From contig NZ_JABMKX010000009.1 of NCBI RefSeq assembly GCF_013204885.1, positions 248,001-312,000 of the forward strand: a stretch of 64,000 bases of DNA, written 5' to 3'. The notes beneath the pieces were generated by a model, which was not told where the DNA came from, made no database searches, and saw only the letters and a list, made by a program, of their open reading frames with translations. The position numbers and the translations under genes are program-made. Positions 53,702 to 62,732 of this stretch are shown in pieces (the stretch's first letter is position 1; the number at the start of each line of letters is the position of its first letter). The DNA is from Paenibacillus tritici (lineage in GTDB: Bacteria; Bacillota; Bacilli; Paenibacillales; Paenibacillaceae).

Positions 53702-53766
53702 ATACAAAAAAGGACAGGCGAAAGCCATTATGCATACACGCATAAATGAACTTTCGCTCTGTCCTT
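53702..53766 (-). terminator. Riboswitch-controlled terminator before gcvT
   Basis: On the minus strand GGACAGAGCGAAAG pairs with CTTTCGCCTGTCC and is followed by TTTTTT. Its 5' arm includes the end of the second glycine aptamer, so aptamer and terminator compete. Glycine binding should favour read-through. Confidence 0.85.
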
Positions 53767-53948
53767 TGTACCTGAGAGTTACCCTGCAGTAACGCGCAGG
53801 TTTCCCCGTTGGTGATCCGTGAGACCTGCGCGGCAGGCCTGGATGCTCTCCAGAGATGCGTCCGGCAAAGGTCCTTTTGCCTGAGAGATTCACCCATCCC
53901 GGGCTTACTCCTTCGGCGCTGTCTTCCTGTGAGACAGTCTCTCCCTAT
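53755..53948 (-). promoter_or_regulatory. Tandem glycine riboswitch
   Basis: Read on the minus strand there are two aptamers in series. The first holds GGGAGAGAC, CGCCGAAGGAGTAAG and GAATCTCTCAGGCAAAAGGACC. The second holds CTCTGGAGAGC, CACCAACGGGGAAACC and AACTCTCAGGTACAAAGGACAG. These are the two conserved blocks of the class, each ending in CTCTCAGGNAMAAAGGAC-type sequence. Confidence 0.94.
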
Positions 53949-53986
53949 GCCATCATTCGCAAACGATATGATATTCTACTGACTCC

Positions 53987-54016
53987 ATTAAACCGGGTAA
54001 CCCTCCATACTGTCAA
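53987..54016 (-). promoter_or_regulatory. Promoter of the gcvT operon
   Basis: On the minus strand TTGACA (54016-54011) and TTTAAT (53992-53987) are 18 bp apart, about 40 bp before the riboswitch. The opposite strand carries further TTGACA-like boxes (54035, 54065) for divergent gcvH, without a clear -10 at proper distance. Confidence 0.65.
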
Positions 54017-54140
54017 TCAAAAAACGTCAAAAAGTTGACAAATTAAATTTTACTGTCAGTTATATTGACATTAGGCAAGTCAATAAATTAGGCTATAACT
54101 AAATTTAGAACTCCAAATGTGGAAAAGAGGCGGCTTGTAA

Positions 54141-54533
54141 ATGAGTGAAGTGCTGGACAACCTGGTATACAGCGAAGAGCATGAATGGGCACAGCAGGGT
54201 GAGGGACGCGTAGTACGTGTAGGCATTACGGATCATGCGCAGCATCTGCTCGGCGACATCGTGTTTGTAGAATTTCCGGAAGTCGGGGCAGCGATCTCCG
54301 CAGGCGATAGTGTAGGCAGCATTGAATCCGTGAAGACAGTATCGGAGCTGTATTCACCGGTATCGGGGACGGTCACCAAGATCAATGACGCCCTGGAGAC
54401 CAGCCCGGAGCTGATCAACGACCAGCCATACGGCGGCGGATGGATTTTTGAGCTGGAGCTTGACGGTGAGTTCGCCGAGGCGGCTTCCGGTCTGCTGGAC
54501 GCGGCTGCTTATAAGGAATTGGTTGGGGAATAA
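54141..54533 (+). CDS. gcvH: Glycine cleavage system H protein
   Basis: The lipoyl carrier of the complex. 130 residues with the lipoylation lysine at 65 in GSIESVKTVSELYSPVSG and the HEWAQQGEGRVVRVGITDHAQ N-terminus. It is transcribed away from gcvT and is not under the riboswitch, which suits a protein also needed for lipoate transfer to other enzymes in Bacillales. Confidence 0.95.
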   Translation: MSEVLDNLVYSEEHEWAQQGEGRVVRVGITDHAQHLLGDIVFVEFPEVGAAISAGDSVGSIESVKTVSELYSPVSGTVTKINDALETSPELINDQPYGGGWIFELELDGEFAEAASGLLDAAAYKELVGE

Positions 54534-54564
54534 GGTTCAGCTTAGTTGCTGAACGGCTGGATAC

Positions 54565-54618
54565 GACAGGCTTCTCTTATTACATTAGATGTCACTAATG
54601 TGAGAGGTCTGTCTTTTT
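54565..54618 (+). terminator. Terminator of gcvH
   Basis: GACAGGCTTCTC pairs with GAGAGGTCTGTC, with an inner TTACATTAG/CTAATGTGA stem, followed by TTTTT. It may also serve the convergent membrane-protein gene. Confidence 0.85.
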
Positions 54619-54629
54619 GCGTCTTTATA

Positions 54630-55262
54630 TCATTCTGGAAAGCCAAGCAGCCCCGGATAAATGTTTGGAGCCAGATGCCACAGGAAGGGCAGAAGAGCCA
54701 GGCCCGCAACGGAAAATACAGAGCACAGCAGCAGGAAACGGTAACTTTTTTGCGGACGGGTGGCGGGCTTGAGCACGAAATAATACACTCCGGCTGAATA
54801 AAACGGAAAAAGCACGGCGGCAGACATCCCCATACAAACGATAAATGTTGCTTCCCCGGCAGAGCTGGGGATCATGGCGTCGGGGTTATAAACCGGATTG
54901 ACCTGTAAAAAGAGGAGAAGAAACGTCGAATACGCGCTCAGCAGAAGCAGGGGGAAACAGCGGATACGCCCATTCCCGGACAGGCCGTAGAGCATCCACC
55001 AGACCCCAAACCAGGCCAGGGCGAAGATAGCTCCGGCAATAAGGTAATCAGCGCCAATTGCAATCAGCTTGTCCAGCGGATAGACGCGGGCCAGGTCTCC
55101 CCAGAAGTAACCGGAGGAGAAGAACTGCATGAAGGCGGCAAAAAATCCGACAAAGAGGGTAAGCATCCCCTGGGCAATAATGATCGTGATCAGAGAAACT
55201 GCCAGCCGCAAAAACCTGAAAAAACCTGCGGCCTCCGGTGCCGCTCCGTTTGTATCCTGCAT
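54630..55262 (-). CDS. Membrane protein of unknown function
   Basis: 210 residues with five or six hydrophobic helices (AVSLITIIIAQGMLTLFVGFFAAF; YLIAGAIFALAWFGVWWML; LLLLSAYSTFLLLFLQV; and two more). AAGGAG precedes ATG 55262. I recognise no domain. It lies between gcvH (convergent) and motB (same strand, 84 bp apart). Confidence 0.65.
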   Translation of the reverse strand: MQDTNGAAPEAAGFFRFLRLAVSLITIIIAQGMLTLFVGFFAAFMQFFSSGYFWGDLARVYPLDKLIAIGADYLIAGAIFALAWFGVWWMLYGLSGNGRIRCFPLLLLSAYSTFLLLFLQVNPVYNPDAMIPSSAGEATFIVCMGMSAAVLFPFYSAGVYYFVLKPATRPQKSYRFLLLCSVFSVAGLALLPFLWHLAPNIYPGLLGFPE

Positions 55263-55346
55263 AGCGGTCTATCTCCTTATATTAGCAAATGGATATATGC
55301 TCCTGTCGCCTGCCGGTATTTGAGCTGATTCGCGCGCAGTTACGTG

Positions 55347-56252
55347 CTATTCTTCCTCCTGAAGCTGCCGCAGAACAATCAGTTCAACCCGGCGGTTCTT
55401 CTGCCGTCCTTCGGCGGTTGTATTATCGTAGGCAGGTCTGGTATCGGCGTAACCGGCGTACTGGAACGTATCGGGGCTAAGCCCCTCGTTGTCCAGGAAG
55501 AAGCGCAGCACAGACAGTGCGCGGGCGCCGGATAGATCCCAATTGTCGGTGTAGACCGATCCAAGGGTTACCGGAACATTATCGGTATGTCCTTCGATGC
55601 TGACCGTGGCGCCGATGCCCCGGAACAGGCCGGAGAGCTGACGCAGTGCAGGGAAGGCAGGCGATTTCAGCTCGGCTTGGCCCGCATCGAAGAGGAACCG
55701 GTCACTAAGCGTGATCGCAATGCCCTGCGGCTTGTCTGCCACAAAGATCTGTTCCCCGAGGTTATTCTCCTCCACATATTCGGTGATGACTCCCATTAGA
55801 GCCGCCAGCTTCGCTTCCTGTTCACGAAAAGCCAGCTCACGCGCAGACGGCTGGTGTCCGGCAGTGTCACTGTTTTGCCCGGATGTACCGGTGCTGGTGC
55901 CATTGCCGGGGCTGCCCCCGGAGTCTGTGGTGCTTCCGCCCCCATCGCCCCCGGAAACCGCTCCTTGCGTTCCGCCGTTATCTTCCTGTCCGTTCGGGAC
56001 GGCCTGGCCGCTGTTCCCCTTATTGCCGTCCAGAACTCCATTACCGCCCTCCAGCACAGAACCGCCACTCTTGAATGTATCCGATAAGGAACCGGAGACA
56101 AGCGCATACTTTTGCGAATCCAGACTGCTCATGGCATACAGAATCACGAAGAAAATGAGCAGAAGCGTAATCAGATCCGCATAGGTAATCATCCAGCGGT
56201 CCCGACTCTCCTTGCCTGCGGCGCGGGGCTGTCTGCGGTTTCTTTGTCTCAT
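55347..56252 (-). CDS. motB: Flagellar motor stator protein MotB
   Basis: Anchors the stator to peptidoglycan. 301 residues: one membrane helix with the proton/sodium-binding Asp in WMITYADLITLLLIFFV, then a Gly/Ser/Asn-rich linker of about 65 residues (longer than in most MotB), and an OmpA-like domain (VSIEGHTDNVPV, LSGARALSVLRFFLDNEG, NRRVELIV). It overlaps motA by four bases. Confidence 0.9.
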   Translation of the reverse strand: MRQRNRRQPRAAGKESRDRWMITYADLITLLLIFFVILYAMSSLDSQKYALVSGSLSDTFKSGGSVLEGGNGVLDGNKGNSGQAVPNGQEDNGGTQGAVSGGDGGGSTTDSGGSPGNGTSTGTSGQNSDTAGHQPSARELAFREQEAKLAALMGVITEYVEENNLGEQIFVADKPQGIAITLSDRFLFDAGQAELKSPAFPALRQLSGLFRGIGATVSIEGHTDNVPVTLGSVYTDNWDLSGARALSVLRFFLDNEGLSPDTFQYAGYADTRPAYDNTTAEGRQKNRRVELIVLRQLQEEE

Positions 56253-57034
56253 AGCGGTTCCTCCGGGCTATTGCTGCTGCGTTTGGGGGCGGTATCTGAA
56301 ATGAAGGGAGCCAGTTTTTTGCGGACCAGATGCGGGTGATCCCCATTCTGCAGGGACAGGATGCCAACGAGCAGCATCTCCATGGTGCCCAGTTCACTTT
56401 GGCTTCGGGATTTAATTTTGGAGGCAATGGGTAAAAAGATTAAATTAGCACTGGCTACGCCATAGAGCGTGGCTGTAAAAGCTACAGCAATGGAGGCACC
56501 CAGCTGGGAAGGGTCCGTTAAATGGCCTAATACACGGATCAGCCCCATAACGGTGCCGATAATCCCCATTGTGGGAGCATAGCCGCCGGCCGCTTCAAAA
56601 ATTTTGGCGTAACCTTCATATTTCAGCTCCTTGGCATCCATTTCAAGCTCCAGGATTTGCCGGACCTGATCCGGGTCATTACCATCGACAATCAGAAACA
56701 GCCCTTCTCTGGTGAAGGTGTCGGGATGTTCTTCAGCTCTTTTCTCCAGGGCGAGTACCCCGCCGCGCCGCGTGACTGTAGCCATGGAGATCAGCTCTTC
56801 CGCTTGTTCCTGACTGGTGTCCGGCTGTCTGCCAAAAGCCAGGCGCAGAGCCGCCGGTACACTGCGGAGCTTGGAGGCCGGGAAGCCGATAAGTATAGCG
56901 GCCAGGGTGCCGCCGAAGACAATAAGCGCAGCATTCGGCTGCAGCAGGCCGGACAGGCTTCCGCCTTCCCACAGAAAACCGCCGATCATTGCGGCAATCC
57001 CGGCCACCAGGCCGATTATTGAAGTGATATCCAT
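56249..57034 (-). CDS. motA: Flagellar motor stator protein MotA
   Basis: Ion-channel partner of MotB. 261 residues with four helices and the conserved EAAGGYAPTMGIIGTVMGLIRVLGHL segment carrying the channel prolines and the TLYGVASANLIFLPIASK fourth helix. AAGGAG precedes ATG 57034. No other flagellar gene is in the window. Whether the ion is H+ or Na+ cannot be judged here. Confidence 0.9.
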   Translation of the reverse strand: MDITSIIGLVAGIAAMIGGFLWEGGSLSGLLQPNAALIVFGGTLAAILIGFPASKLRSVPAALRLAFGRQPDTSQEQAEELISMATVTRRGGVLALEKRAEEHPDTFTREGLFLIVDGNDPDQVRQILELEMDAKELKYEGYAKIFEAAGGYAPTMGIIGTVMGLIRVLGHLTDPSQLGASIAVAFTATLYGVASANLIFLPIASKIKSRSQSELGTMEMLLVGILSLQNGDHPHLVRKKLAPFISDTAPKRSSNSPEEPL

Positions 57035-57069
57035 AAATTCAGGCTCCTTAAATTTCTATATATTATGGT

Positions 57070-57098
57070 TTGCAACAGTCTGGGCAACGCTGTATAAT
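57070..57098 (+). promoter_or_regulatory. Sigma-A promoter of uvrB
   Basis: TTGCAA and a perfect TATAAT at exactly 17 bp, about 118 bp before the uvrB start. Confidence 0.8.
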
Positions 57099-57102
57099 AA
57101 AC

Positions 57103-57118
57103 GGGAACGTGCATTCCT
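57103..57118 (+). promoter_or_regulatory. LexA-box-like operator at uvrB
   Basis: GGAACGTGCATTCC just after the -10 box resembles the Gram-positive SOS box CGAAC-N4-GTTCG, with one change in each half. It would place uvrB under LexA, as in Bacillus. Confidence 0.55.
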
Positions 57119-57215
57119 ATCTTCCATATTTTTCAGCTTGGTATGGATGAAGGCTCATTAGGGTTAAAATTATAATATATTCATATATTCTAGACGATAG
57201 AGGGGAGACGGGCAA

Positions 57216-59207
57216 ATGAATGATATTGTCGTCAGTACGAAGACTTTTGAACTGGAGTCCGAGTATACACCCCAGGGCGATCAGCCTCATGCCATAGAAG
57301 AGTTAGTGGACGGCATCCGGCAGGGCAAGAAGCACCAGACGCTGCTGGGAGCGACAGGTACAGGCAAGACCTTTACCATCGCACAAGTAATTTCCAAGTT
57401 GAACCGCCCGACGCTGGTCATCGCGCACAACAAGACGCTTGCTGCGCAGCTCGCGAGTGAGTTCAAAGAGTTTTTTCCAAGCAATTCGGTTGATTACTTC
57501 GTCAGTTACTACGATTACTACCAGCCCGAGGCGTACATTCCTTCCTCCGATACCTACATTGAGAAAGATTCCAGTATAAATGAAGAAATCGACAAGCTCC
57601 GCCACTCGGCGACCAGCTCCTTGTTCGAACGCCGTGACGTCATTATTGTGGCGAGTGTGTCGTGTATTTATGGCCTCGGTTCACCTAAGGAATACGGAAG
57701 CTTGCTGCTCTCCCTGCGGGTAGGGATGGAGAAGCCGCGCAATCAGATTCTGAGCCGGCTCGTAGATATCCAGTATCAGCGTAATGATATCAACTTCGTG
57801 CGGGGGACGTTCCGTGTGCGGGGGGATGTGGTTGAGATCTTCCCGGCTTCCCAGGGAGAACATGCGATCCGGGTAGAGTTGTTCGGAGATGAGATAGAAC
57901 GTATTACGGAGATAGATGTGCTGACAGGTGAACTGATCGGCGAACGCGATCATATCGCGATCTTCCCGGCGTCCCACTTTGTCACCCAGGAAGAGACGAT
58001 GCGTGTAGCCCTTGTTAATATTGAGCGTGAGCTTGAGGAGCGCCTGGCCGTACTGCGTGAAGCAGGCAAGCTGCTGGAGGCCCAGCGGCTGGAGCAGCGG
58101 ACCCGTTATGATATCGAGATGATGAAGGAAGTTGGCTTCTGCTCCGGCATCGAGAACTATTCCGGTCCGCTTACCTTCCGTGAGCCGGGCGCCACTCCCT
58201 ATACCCTCATGGACTATTTCCCGGATGATATGCTGATTGTGATTGATGAGTCCCACGCTACGCTGCCGCAGATCCGGGCGATGTATAATGGTGACCGTGC
58301 GCGTAAGACAGTGCTCGTGGAGCACGGGTTCCGCCTGCCGTCTGCGCTGGATAACCGGCCGCTGCAATTTGAGGAATTCGAAGACAAGGTGAGCCAGATT
58401 ATATATGTGTCCGCTACACCGGGACCTTATGAGATGGAACACTGCGATACTATGGTGCAGCAGATTATCCGTCCTACTGGTCTGCTTGACCCGATCATTG
58501 AAGTGCGCCCTACCGAGGGGCAGATTGATGATCTGATCAGTGAGATCCGTGACCGGGTGGAACGGGATGAGCGTGTACTGGTTACAACGCTTACGAAGAA
58601 GATGTCTGAGGACCTGACCGATTACTTTAAGGAAATCGGGATTAAAGTGCGTTATATGCACTCGGACATCAAAACGCTGGAGCGTATGGCAATCCTGCGT
58701 GATCTGCGGCTGGGTACATTCCATGTATTGGTCGGGATTAACCTGCTCAGAGAAGGGCTCGACCTGCCGGAGGTCTCGCTTGTCGCTATCCTGGATGCCG
58801 ACAAGGAAGGGTTCCTCCGCTCCGAGCGTTCGCTGATTCAGACGATTGGCCGTGCAGCCCGTAACTCGGACGGCCGTGTCATCCTGTATGGCGACCGCAT
58901 TACAGATTCCATGGAGAAGGCGATGAGCGAAACCCAGCGCCGCCGTGAGATCCAAATTGCTCATAATGAGCAGCACGGCATTACCCCGACGACCATTAAC
59001 AAGAAGGTACGCGACATCATCGAGGCGACGAAGGTGGCTGAGTCCAAGGCCGATTACCTTACCGGCGTTGGCGGCAAGCTGAACAAGAAAGACAAGCAGA
59101 GCCTGATGCAGCGTCTGGAGGCGGAGATGAAGGACGCCGCCAAGAACCTGCAATTCGAGCGCGCCGCCGAGCTGCGCGATGCCTTGCTTGAGCTGCGGGC
59201 AGAGTAA
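57216..59207 (+). CDS. uvrB: Excinuclease ABC subunit B
   Basis: Damage-verifying helicase of nucleotide excision repair. 663 residues: Walker A GATGTGKTFT, the beta-hairpin YYDYYQPEAYIP that probes DNA, helicase motifs (VIDESHATLPQIRAMYNGD, GINLLREGLDLPEVSLVAILDAD, QTIGRAARN), and the C-terminal UVR motif (LQFERAAELRDALLELR) that binds UvrC. GAGGGGAG precedes ATG 57216. Confidence 0.97.
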   Translation: MNDIVVSTKTFELESEYTPQGDQPHAIEELVDGIRQGKKHQTLLGATGTGKTFTIAQVISKLNRPTLVIAHNKTLAAQLASEFKEFFPSNSVDYFVSYYDYYQPEAYIPSSDTYIEKDSSINEEIDKLRHSATSSLFERRDVIIVASVSCIYGLGSPKEYGSLLLSLRVGMEKPRNQILSRLVDIQYQRNDINFVRGTFRVRGDVVEIFPASQGEHAIRVELFGDEIERITEIDVLTGELIGERDHIAIFPASHFVTQEETMRVALVNIERELEERLAVLREAGKLLEAQRLEQRTRYDIEMMKEVGFCSGIENYSGPLTFREPGATPYTLMDYFPDDMLIVIDESHATLPQIRAMYNGDRARKTVLVEHGFRLPSALDNRPLQFEEFEDKVSQIIYVSATPGPYEMEHCDTMVQQIIRPTGLLDPIIEVRPTEGQIDDLISEIRDRVERDERVLVTTLTKKMSEDLTDYFKEIGIKVRYMHSDIKTLERMAILRDLRLGTFHVLVGINLLREGLDLPEVSLVAILDADKEGFLRSERSLIQTIGRAARNSDGRVILYGDRITDSMEKAMSETQRRREIQIAHNEQHGITPTTINKKVRDIIEATKVAESKADYLTGVGGKLNKKDKQSLMQRLEAEMKDAAKNLQFERAAELRDALLELRAE

Positions 59208-59232
59208 GGCGGCGATGAATGTAATGATTCAC

Positions 59233-59260
59233 AGAACGGCGCTCTTAGGCCGTTCTTTTT
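59233..59260 (+). terminator. Terminator of uvrB
   Basis: AGAACGGC / GCCGTTCT around GCTCTTAG, followed by TTTTT. Confidence 0.85.
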
Positions 59261-59282
59261 GAAGATAAAGGGCCACGTACTT

Positions 59283-59540
59283 GCGTATCCCGAAGGGACA
59301 GCGTGCACTCAAGCCCTTAGCGCGTATCCCGCAGGGACAGCGTGCCGTTAAGATCTTAGCGCGTATCCCGTAGGGACAGCGTGCAGTTAAGCCTTTAGCA
59401 CGTATCCCGCAGGGAGAGCGTGCAGTTAAGCTTTTAGCGCGAATCCCACAGGGAGAGCGTGCAGTTAAGCCTTTAGCGCGTATCCCGCAGGAAGAGAGTG
59501 CAGTTAAGCTTTTAGCGCGTATCCCGCAGGGACAGCGTTA
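59283..59540. repeat. Tandem array of a 39-bp unit
   Basis: GCGTATCCCGCAGGGACAGC followed by GTGCAGTTAAGCCTTTAGC. Units begin at 59283, 59322, 59361, 59400, 59439, 59478 and 59517, always 39 bp apart. Each holds the dyad TCCCGCAGGGA. It fills half of the 572-bp gap between uvrB and uvrA. A separate perfect hairpin CCCTCCCTT/AAGGGAGGG lies at 59690-59709. Confidence 0.93.
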
Positions 59541-59689
59541 TCGGCAAGCGGCAGCGAGCCGTATCCTGCACTGGTAGTGTAGCGGTCCCGTAGGGGCAAG
59601 CGAGCCTATTCCCACAGTAGTCGTCCATCCACCCAGCCCAACTCTTTCCGCCAAGTTTGCAGGTGTCCAGAGGGTGCAACCCTTGGGGC

Positions 59690-59709
59690 CCTCCCTTGGA
59701 AGGGAGGGT
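59690..59709. repeat. Perfect 9-bp inverted repeat before uvrA
   Basis: CCCTCCCTT-GG-AAGGGAGGG with a 2-base centre. No T-run follows. It lies 70 bp before uvrA and could be an mRNA hairpin or a DNA site. Confidence 0.6.
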
Positions 59710-59779
59710 TTGGGAGGGATCGAAAATATTTTCCCAAAATGTTTTTGCATTTTAAATTCCCCTTAAAGGAGAGGTACCG

Positions 59780-62662
59780 TTGGCACATGAAAGTATAGTA
59801 ATTAAGGGCGCAAGGGCCCATAACCTCAAAAACATCGACGTAACGATTCCGCGTGACCGCTTCGTCGTGCTGACGGGACTGAGCGGCTCGGGCAAATCGT
59901 CCCTGGCCTTCGATACCATCTATGCGGAAGGTCAGCGCCGGTATGTGGAGTCATTGTCTGCGTATGCCCGCCAGTTCCTGGGCCAGATGGAGAAGCCGGA
60001 TGTAGATTCCATTGAAGGACTCTCCCCGGCGATATCAATTGACCAGAAGACTACGAGCCGTAACCCGCGTTCGACAGTAGGTACGGTTACCGAAATCTAT
60101 GACTATCTGCGGCTGCTTTTTGCCCGGGTCGGTCATCCCCACTGCCCGGATCATGGAATTGAGATCACCTCACAGACCGTTGAGCAGATGGTTGACCGGA
60201 TCATGCAGTACCCGGAGAAGACCCGCCTGCAGATCCTGGCTCCGGTCATTTCCGGCCGCAAGGGTGAGCATAAGGGTCTGTTCACGGATATCTCGAAGCA
60301 AGGTTTCGTCCGTGTACGTGTGGACGGTGAACTGCGTGAAGTAACGGAAGATATTGTCCTGGAGAAGAATAAGAAGCATACGATCGAAGTGGTCGTGGAC
60401 CGGATTGTGATTAAGGAAGATATCGCGACCCGCCTAACCGATTCCCTGGAGACCGCACTGAAGCTGTCGGGCGGTCAGATTCTGGTGGATGTGATGGGCC
60501 AGGAGGAGCTTTTGTTCAGTGCAAGCTTCGCTTGTCCGGTCTGCGGATTCAGCATAGAAGAACTGGCGCCGCGCATGTTCTCCTTCAACAGCCCATTTGG
60601 GGCCTGCCCTGAATGTGACGGGCTCGGGATGAACATGGTCGTTGACCCTGATCTGCTAATCCCGGATACGGAGAAGTCGATTGAGGAAGGGGCGTTCCTG
60701 GCCTGGACAGGCAGTACGTCCAACTACTATCCGCAGTTTCTGAAATCAGTGTGTGAGCATTTCAAAATACCGCAGAATGTGCCTGTCAGCAGCCTGTCGC
60801 CGGAGCATATGGCCAAGCTGCTGCACGGAACGGGCAGCGAGAAGATCCGCTTCCGGTATGAGAATGACTTCGGCCAGCGCAAAGACGCCCTCGTTGCCTT
60901 TGAGGGGATTATTCCGAATCTGGAACGCCGTTACCGCGATACGGCCTCTGAAGGCATCCGTGAGTTCATAGAAGGCTTCATGAGCGCCAAGCCATGCCAT
61001 TCGTGTAAAGGCAAACGGCTCAAAAAGGAAATTCTGGCTGTGACCATTAACGGGCAGAATGTTTCCGATGTTACGGATCTTTCGATTGGTGATTGTCTGG
61101 ACTTCTTCGGAGATCTCAAGCTTAGTGAGAAAGAAACAGCTATCGCCAATCTGATCCTCAAGGAGATCAGCAGCCGGCTCGGCTTCCTGGTGAATGTGGG
61201 CTTGAATTACCTGACTCTTAGCCGTGCAGCGGGGTCGCTATCCGGCGGGGAAGCCCAGCGGATCAGGCTGGCTACCCAGATCGGCTCTAGTCTGATGGGT
61301 GTCCTCTATATTCTGGACGAGCCGAGTATCGGTCTGCATCAGCGGGACAACGACCGGCTGATTGCCACGCTCGGACATATGCGCGATCTGGGCAATACGC
61401 TGATTGTCGTTGAGCATGATGAGGATACGATGATGGCGGCTGATTACATTATTGATATCGGGCCGGGTGCCGGTAAACATGGCGGTCAGGTGATTGCCCA
61501 GGGGACACCGCAGGAAATTATGCAGGATGCGAACTCCCTGACCGGTGAATATCTAAGCGGACGCAAGTTCATTCCGGTGACTGCCAAGCGGCGGCCTACC
61601 GATAATGAACGCTGGATCGAGATTCGCGGAGCCAAAGAGAATAATCTGAAGAATGTGAATGTGAAGATTCCGCTTGGTGTCTTCACAGCGGTAACCGGAG
61701 TGTCCGGCTCCGGCAAATCTTCGCTCATTAATGAGATTCTATACAAGAGTCTGGCACGCCAGCTCAATAAGGCGGTCAAGGTCCGTCCGGGCTTGCACAA
61801 AGAAATCCGCGGTCTGGAGAATCTGGATAAGGTCATCGAAATTGACCAGTCCCCCATCGGTCGTACCCCGCGCTCTAATCCGGCTACGTATACAGGCGTA
61901 TTCGATGATATCCGCGATCTGTTCTCCAAGACCAATGAGGCCAAGGTGCGCGGCTTCCAGAAGGGGCGCTTCAGCTTCAATGTGAAGGGCGGCCGCTGCG
62001 AGGCTTGCCGTGGAGACGGGATCATCAAGATTGAGATGCACTTCCTGCCGGATGTATACGTACCTTGCGAAGTCTGCAAGGGCAAACGTTATAACCGCGA
62101 GACGCTGGAAGTGAAATATAAAGGCAAGAATATCTCCGATGTGCTGGAGATGACCGTTGAGGATGCCACGGAGTTCTTCAAGAATATCCCGCGCATTCAC
62201 CGCAAAATGCAAACCTTGCTCGATGTGGGTCTGGGTTACATCAACATCGGCCAGCCGGGAACCACCTTATCCGGCGGCGAAGCCCAGCGCGTGAAGCTGG
62301 CTTCCGAGCTGTACCGCCGCAGTACCGGTAAGACCCTTTATATCCTGGATGAGCCAACAACCGGCCTGCATGTGGACGACATTGGCCGTCTGCTTGAGGT
62401 GCTGCACCGCCTGGTGGATTCCGGTGAATCCGTCCTGGTCATTGAGCATAACCTGGACGTTATCAAGACAGCCGATTACATTATTGACATGGGGCCGGAA
62501 GGCGGCAGCGGCGGCGGTACCGTCCTTGCCACCGGAACGCCGGAGAAGCTGATTACTGTCGGCGAATCCTACACGGGCCGGTATCTGAAGCCCATCCTGA
62601 TCCGTGATACAGAACGTACGCAGGCGATGGAGCTGGAGCTGCAGACCTCTGAGACGGTGTAA
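59780..62662 (+). CDS. uvrA: Excinuclease ABC subunit A
   Basis: Damage-recognition ATPase of excision repair. 960 residues with two ABC modules (Walker A GLSGSGKSS near 31 and GVSGSGKSS near 641; signatures LSGGEAQRIRLA and LSGGEAQRVKLA) and zinc sites (CPVCG...CPEC, CHSCKGKR, CEACRGDG...CEVCKGKR). The start is TTG 59780, 8 bases after AAAGGAGAGG. It follows uvrB but with its own leader of 570 bp containing repeats. Confidence 0.97.
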   Translation: MAHESIVIKGARAHNLKNIDVTIPRDRFVVLTGLSGSGKSSLAFDTIYAEGQRRYVESLSAYARQFLGQMEKPDVDSIEGLSPAISIDQKTTSRNPRSTVGTVTEIYDYLRLLFARVGHPHCPDHGIEITSQTVEQMVDRIMQYPEKTRLQILAPVISGRKGEHKGLFTDISKQGFVRVRVDGELREVTEDIVLEKNKKHTIEVVVDRIVIKEDIATRLTDSLETALKLSGGQILVDVMGQEELLFSASFACPVCGFSIEELAPRMFSFNSPFGACPECDGLGMNMVVDPDLLIPDTEKSIEEGAFLAWTGSTSNYYPQFLKSVCEHFKIPQNVPVSSLSPEHMAKLLHGTGSEKIRFRYENDFGQRKDALVAFEGIIPNLERRYRDTASEGIREFIEGFMSAKPCHSCKGKRLKKEILAVTINGQNVSDVTDLSIGDCLDFFGDLKLSEKETAIANLILKEISSRLGFLVNVGLNYLTLSRAAGSLSGGEAQRIRLATQIGSSLMGVLYILDEPSIGLHQRDNDRLIATLGHMRDLGNTLIVVEHDEDTMMAADYIIDIGPGAGKHGGQVIAQGTPQEIMQDANSLTGEYLSGRKFIPVTAKRRPTDNERWIEIRGAKENNLKNVNVKIPLGVFTAVTGVSGSGKSSLINEILYKSLARQLNKAVKVRPGLHKEIRGLENLDKVIEIDQSPIGRTPRSNPATYTGVFDDIRDLFSKTNEAKVRGFQKGRFSFNVKGGRCEACRGDGIIKIEMHFLPDVYVPCEVCKGKRYNRETLEVKYKGKNISDVLEMTVEDATEFFKNIPRIHRKMQTLLDVGLGYINIGQPGTTLSGGEAQRVKLASELYRRSTGKTLYILDEPTTGLHVDDIGRLLEVLHRLVDSGESVLVIEHNLDVIKTADYIIDMGPEGGSGGGTVLATGTPEKLITVGESYTGRYLKPILIRDTERTQAMELELQTSETV

Positions 62663-62682
62663 CTGTAGGAAGAGCAGATAGA

Positions 62683-62732
62683 ACCCGAGTAACCCAAATA
62701 ACCTCAATAACCTCAATAACCCAAATAACCCA
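62683..62732. repeat. Short 9-bp direct repeats after uvrA
   Basis: AACCCGAGT, then AACCCAAAT, AACCTCAAT, AACCTCAAT, AACCCAAAT and AACCC: about five 9-bp units. The last one forms the left arm of the terminator. Confidence 0.75.

Noticed and set aside
57681..59153. 490-codon minus-strand frame opposite uvrB
   Set aside because: Shadow of uvrB; no domain and no start signal.
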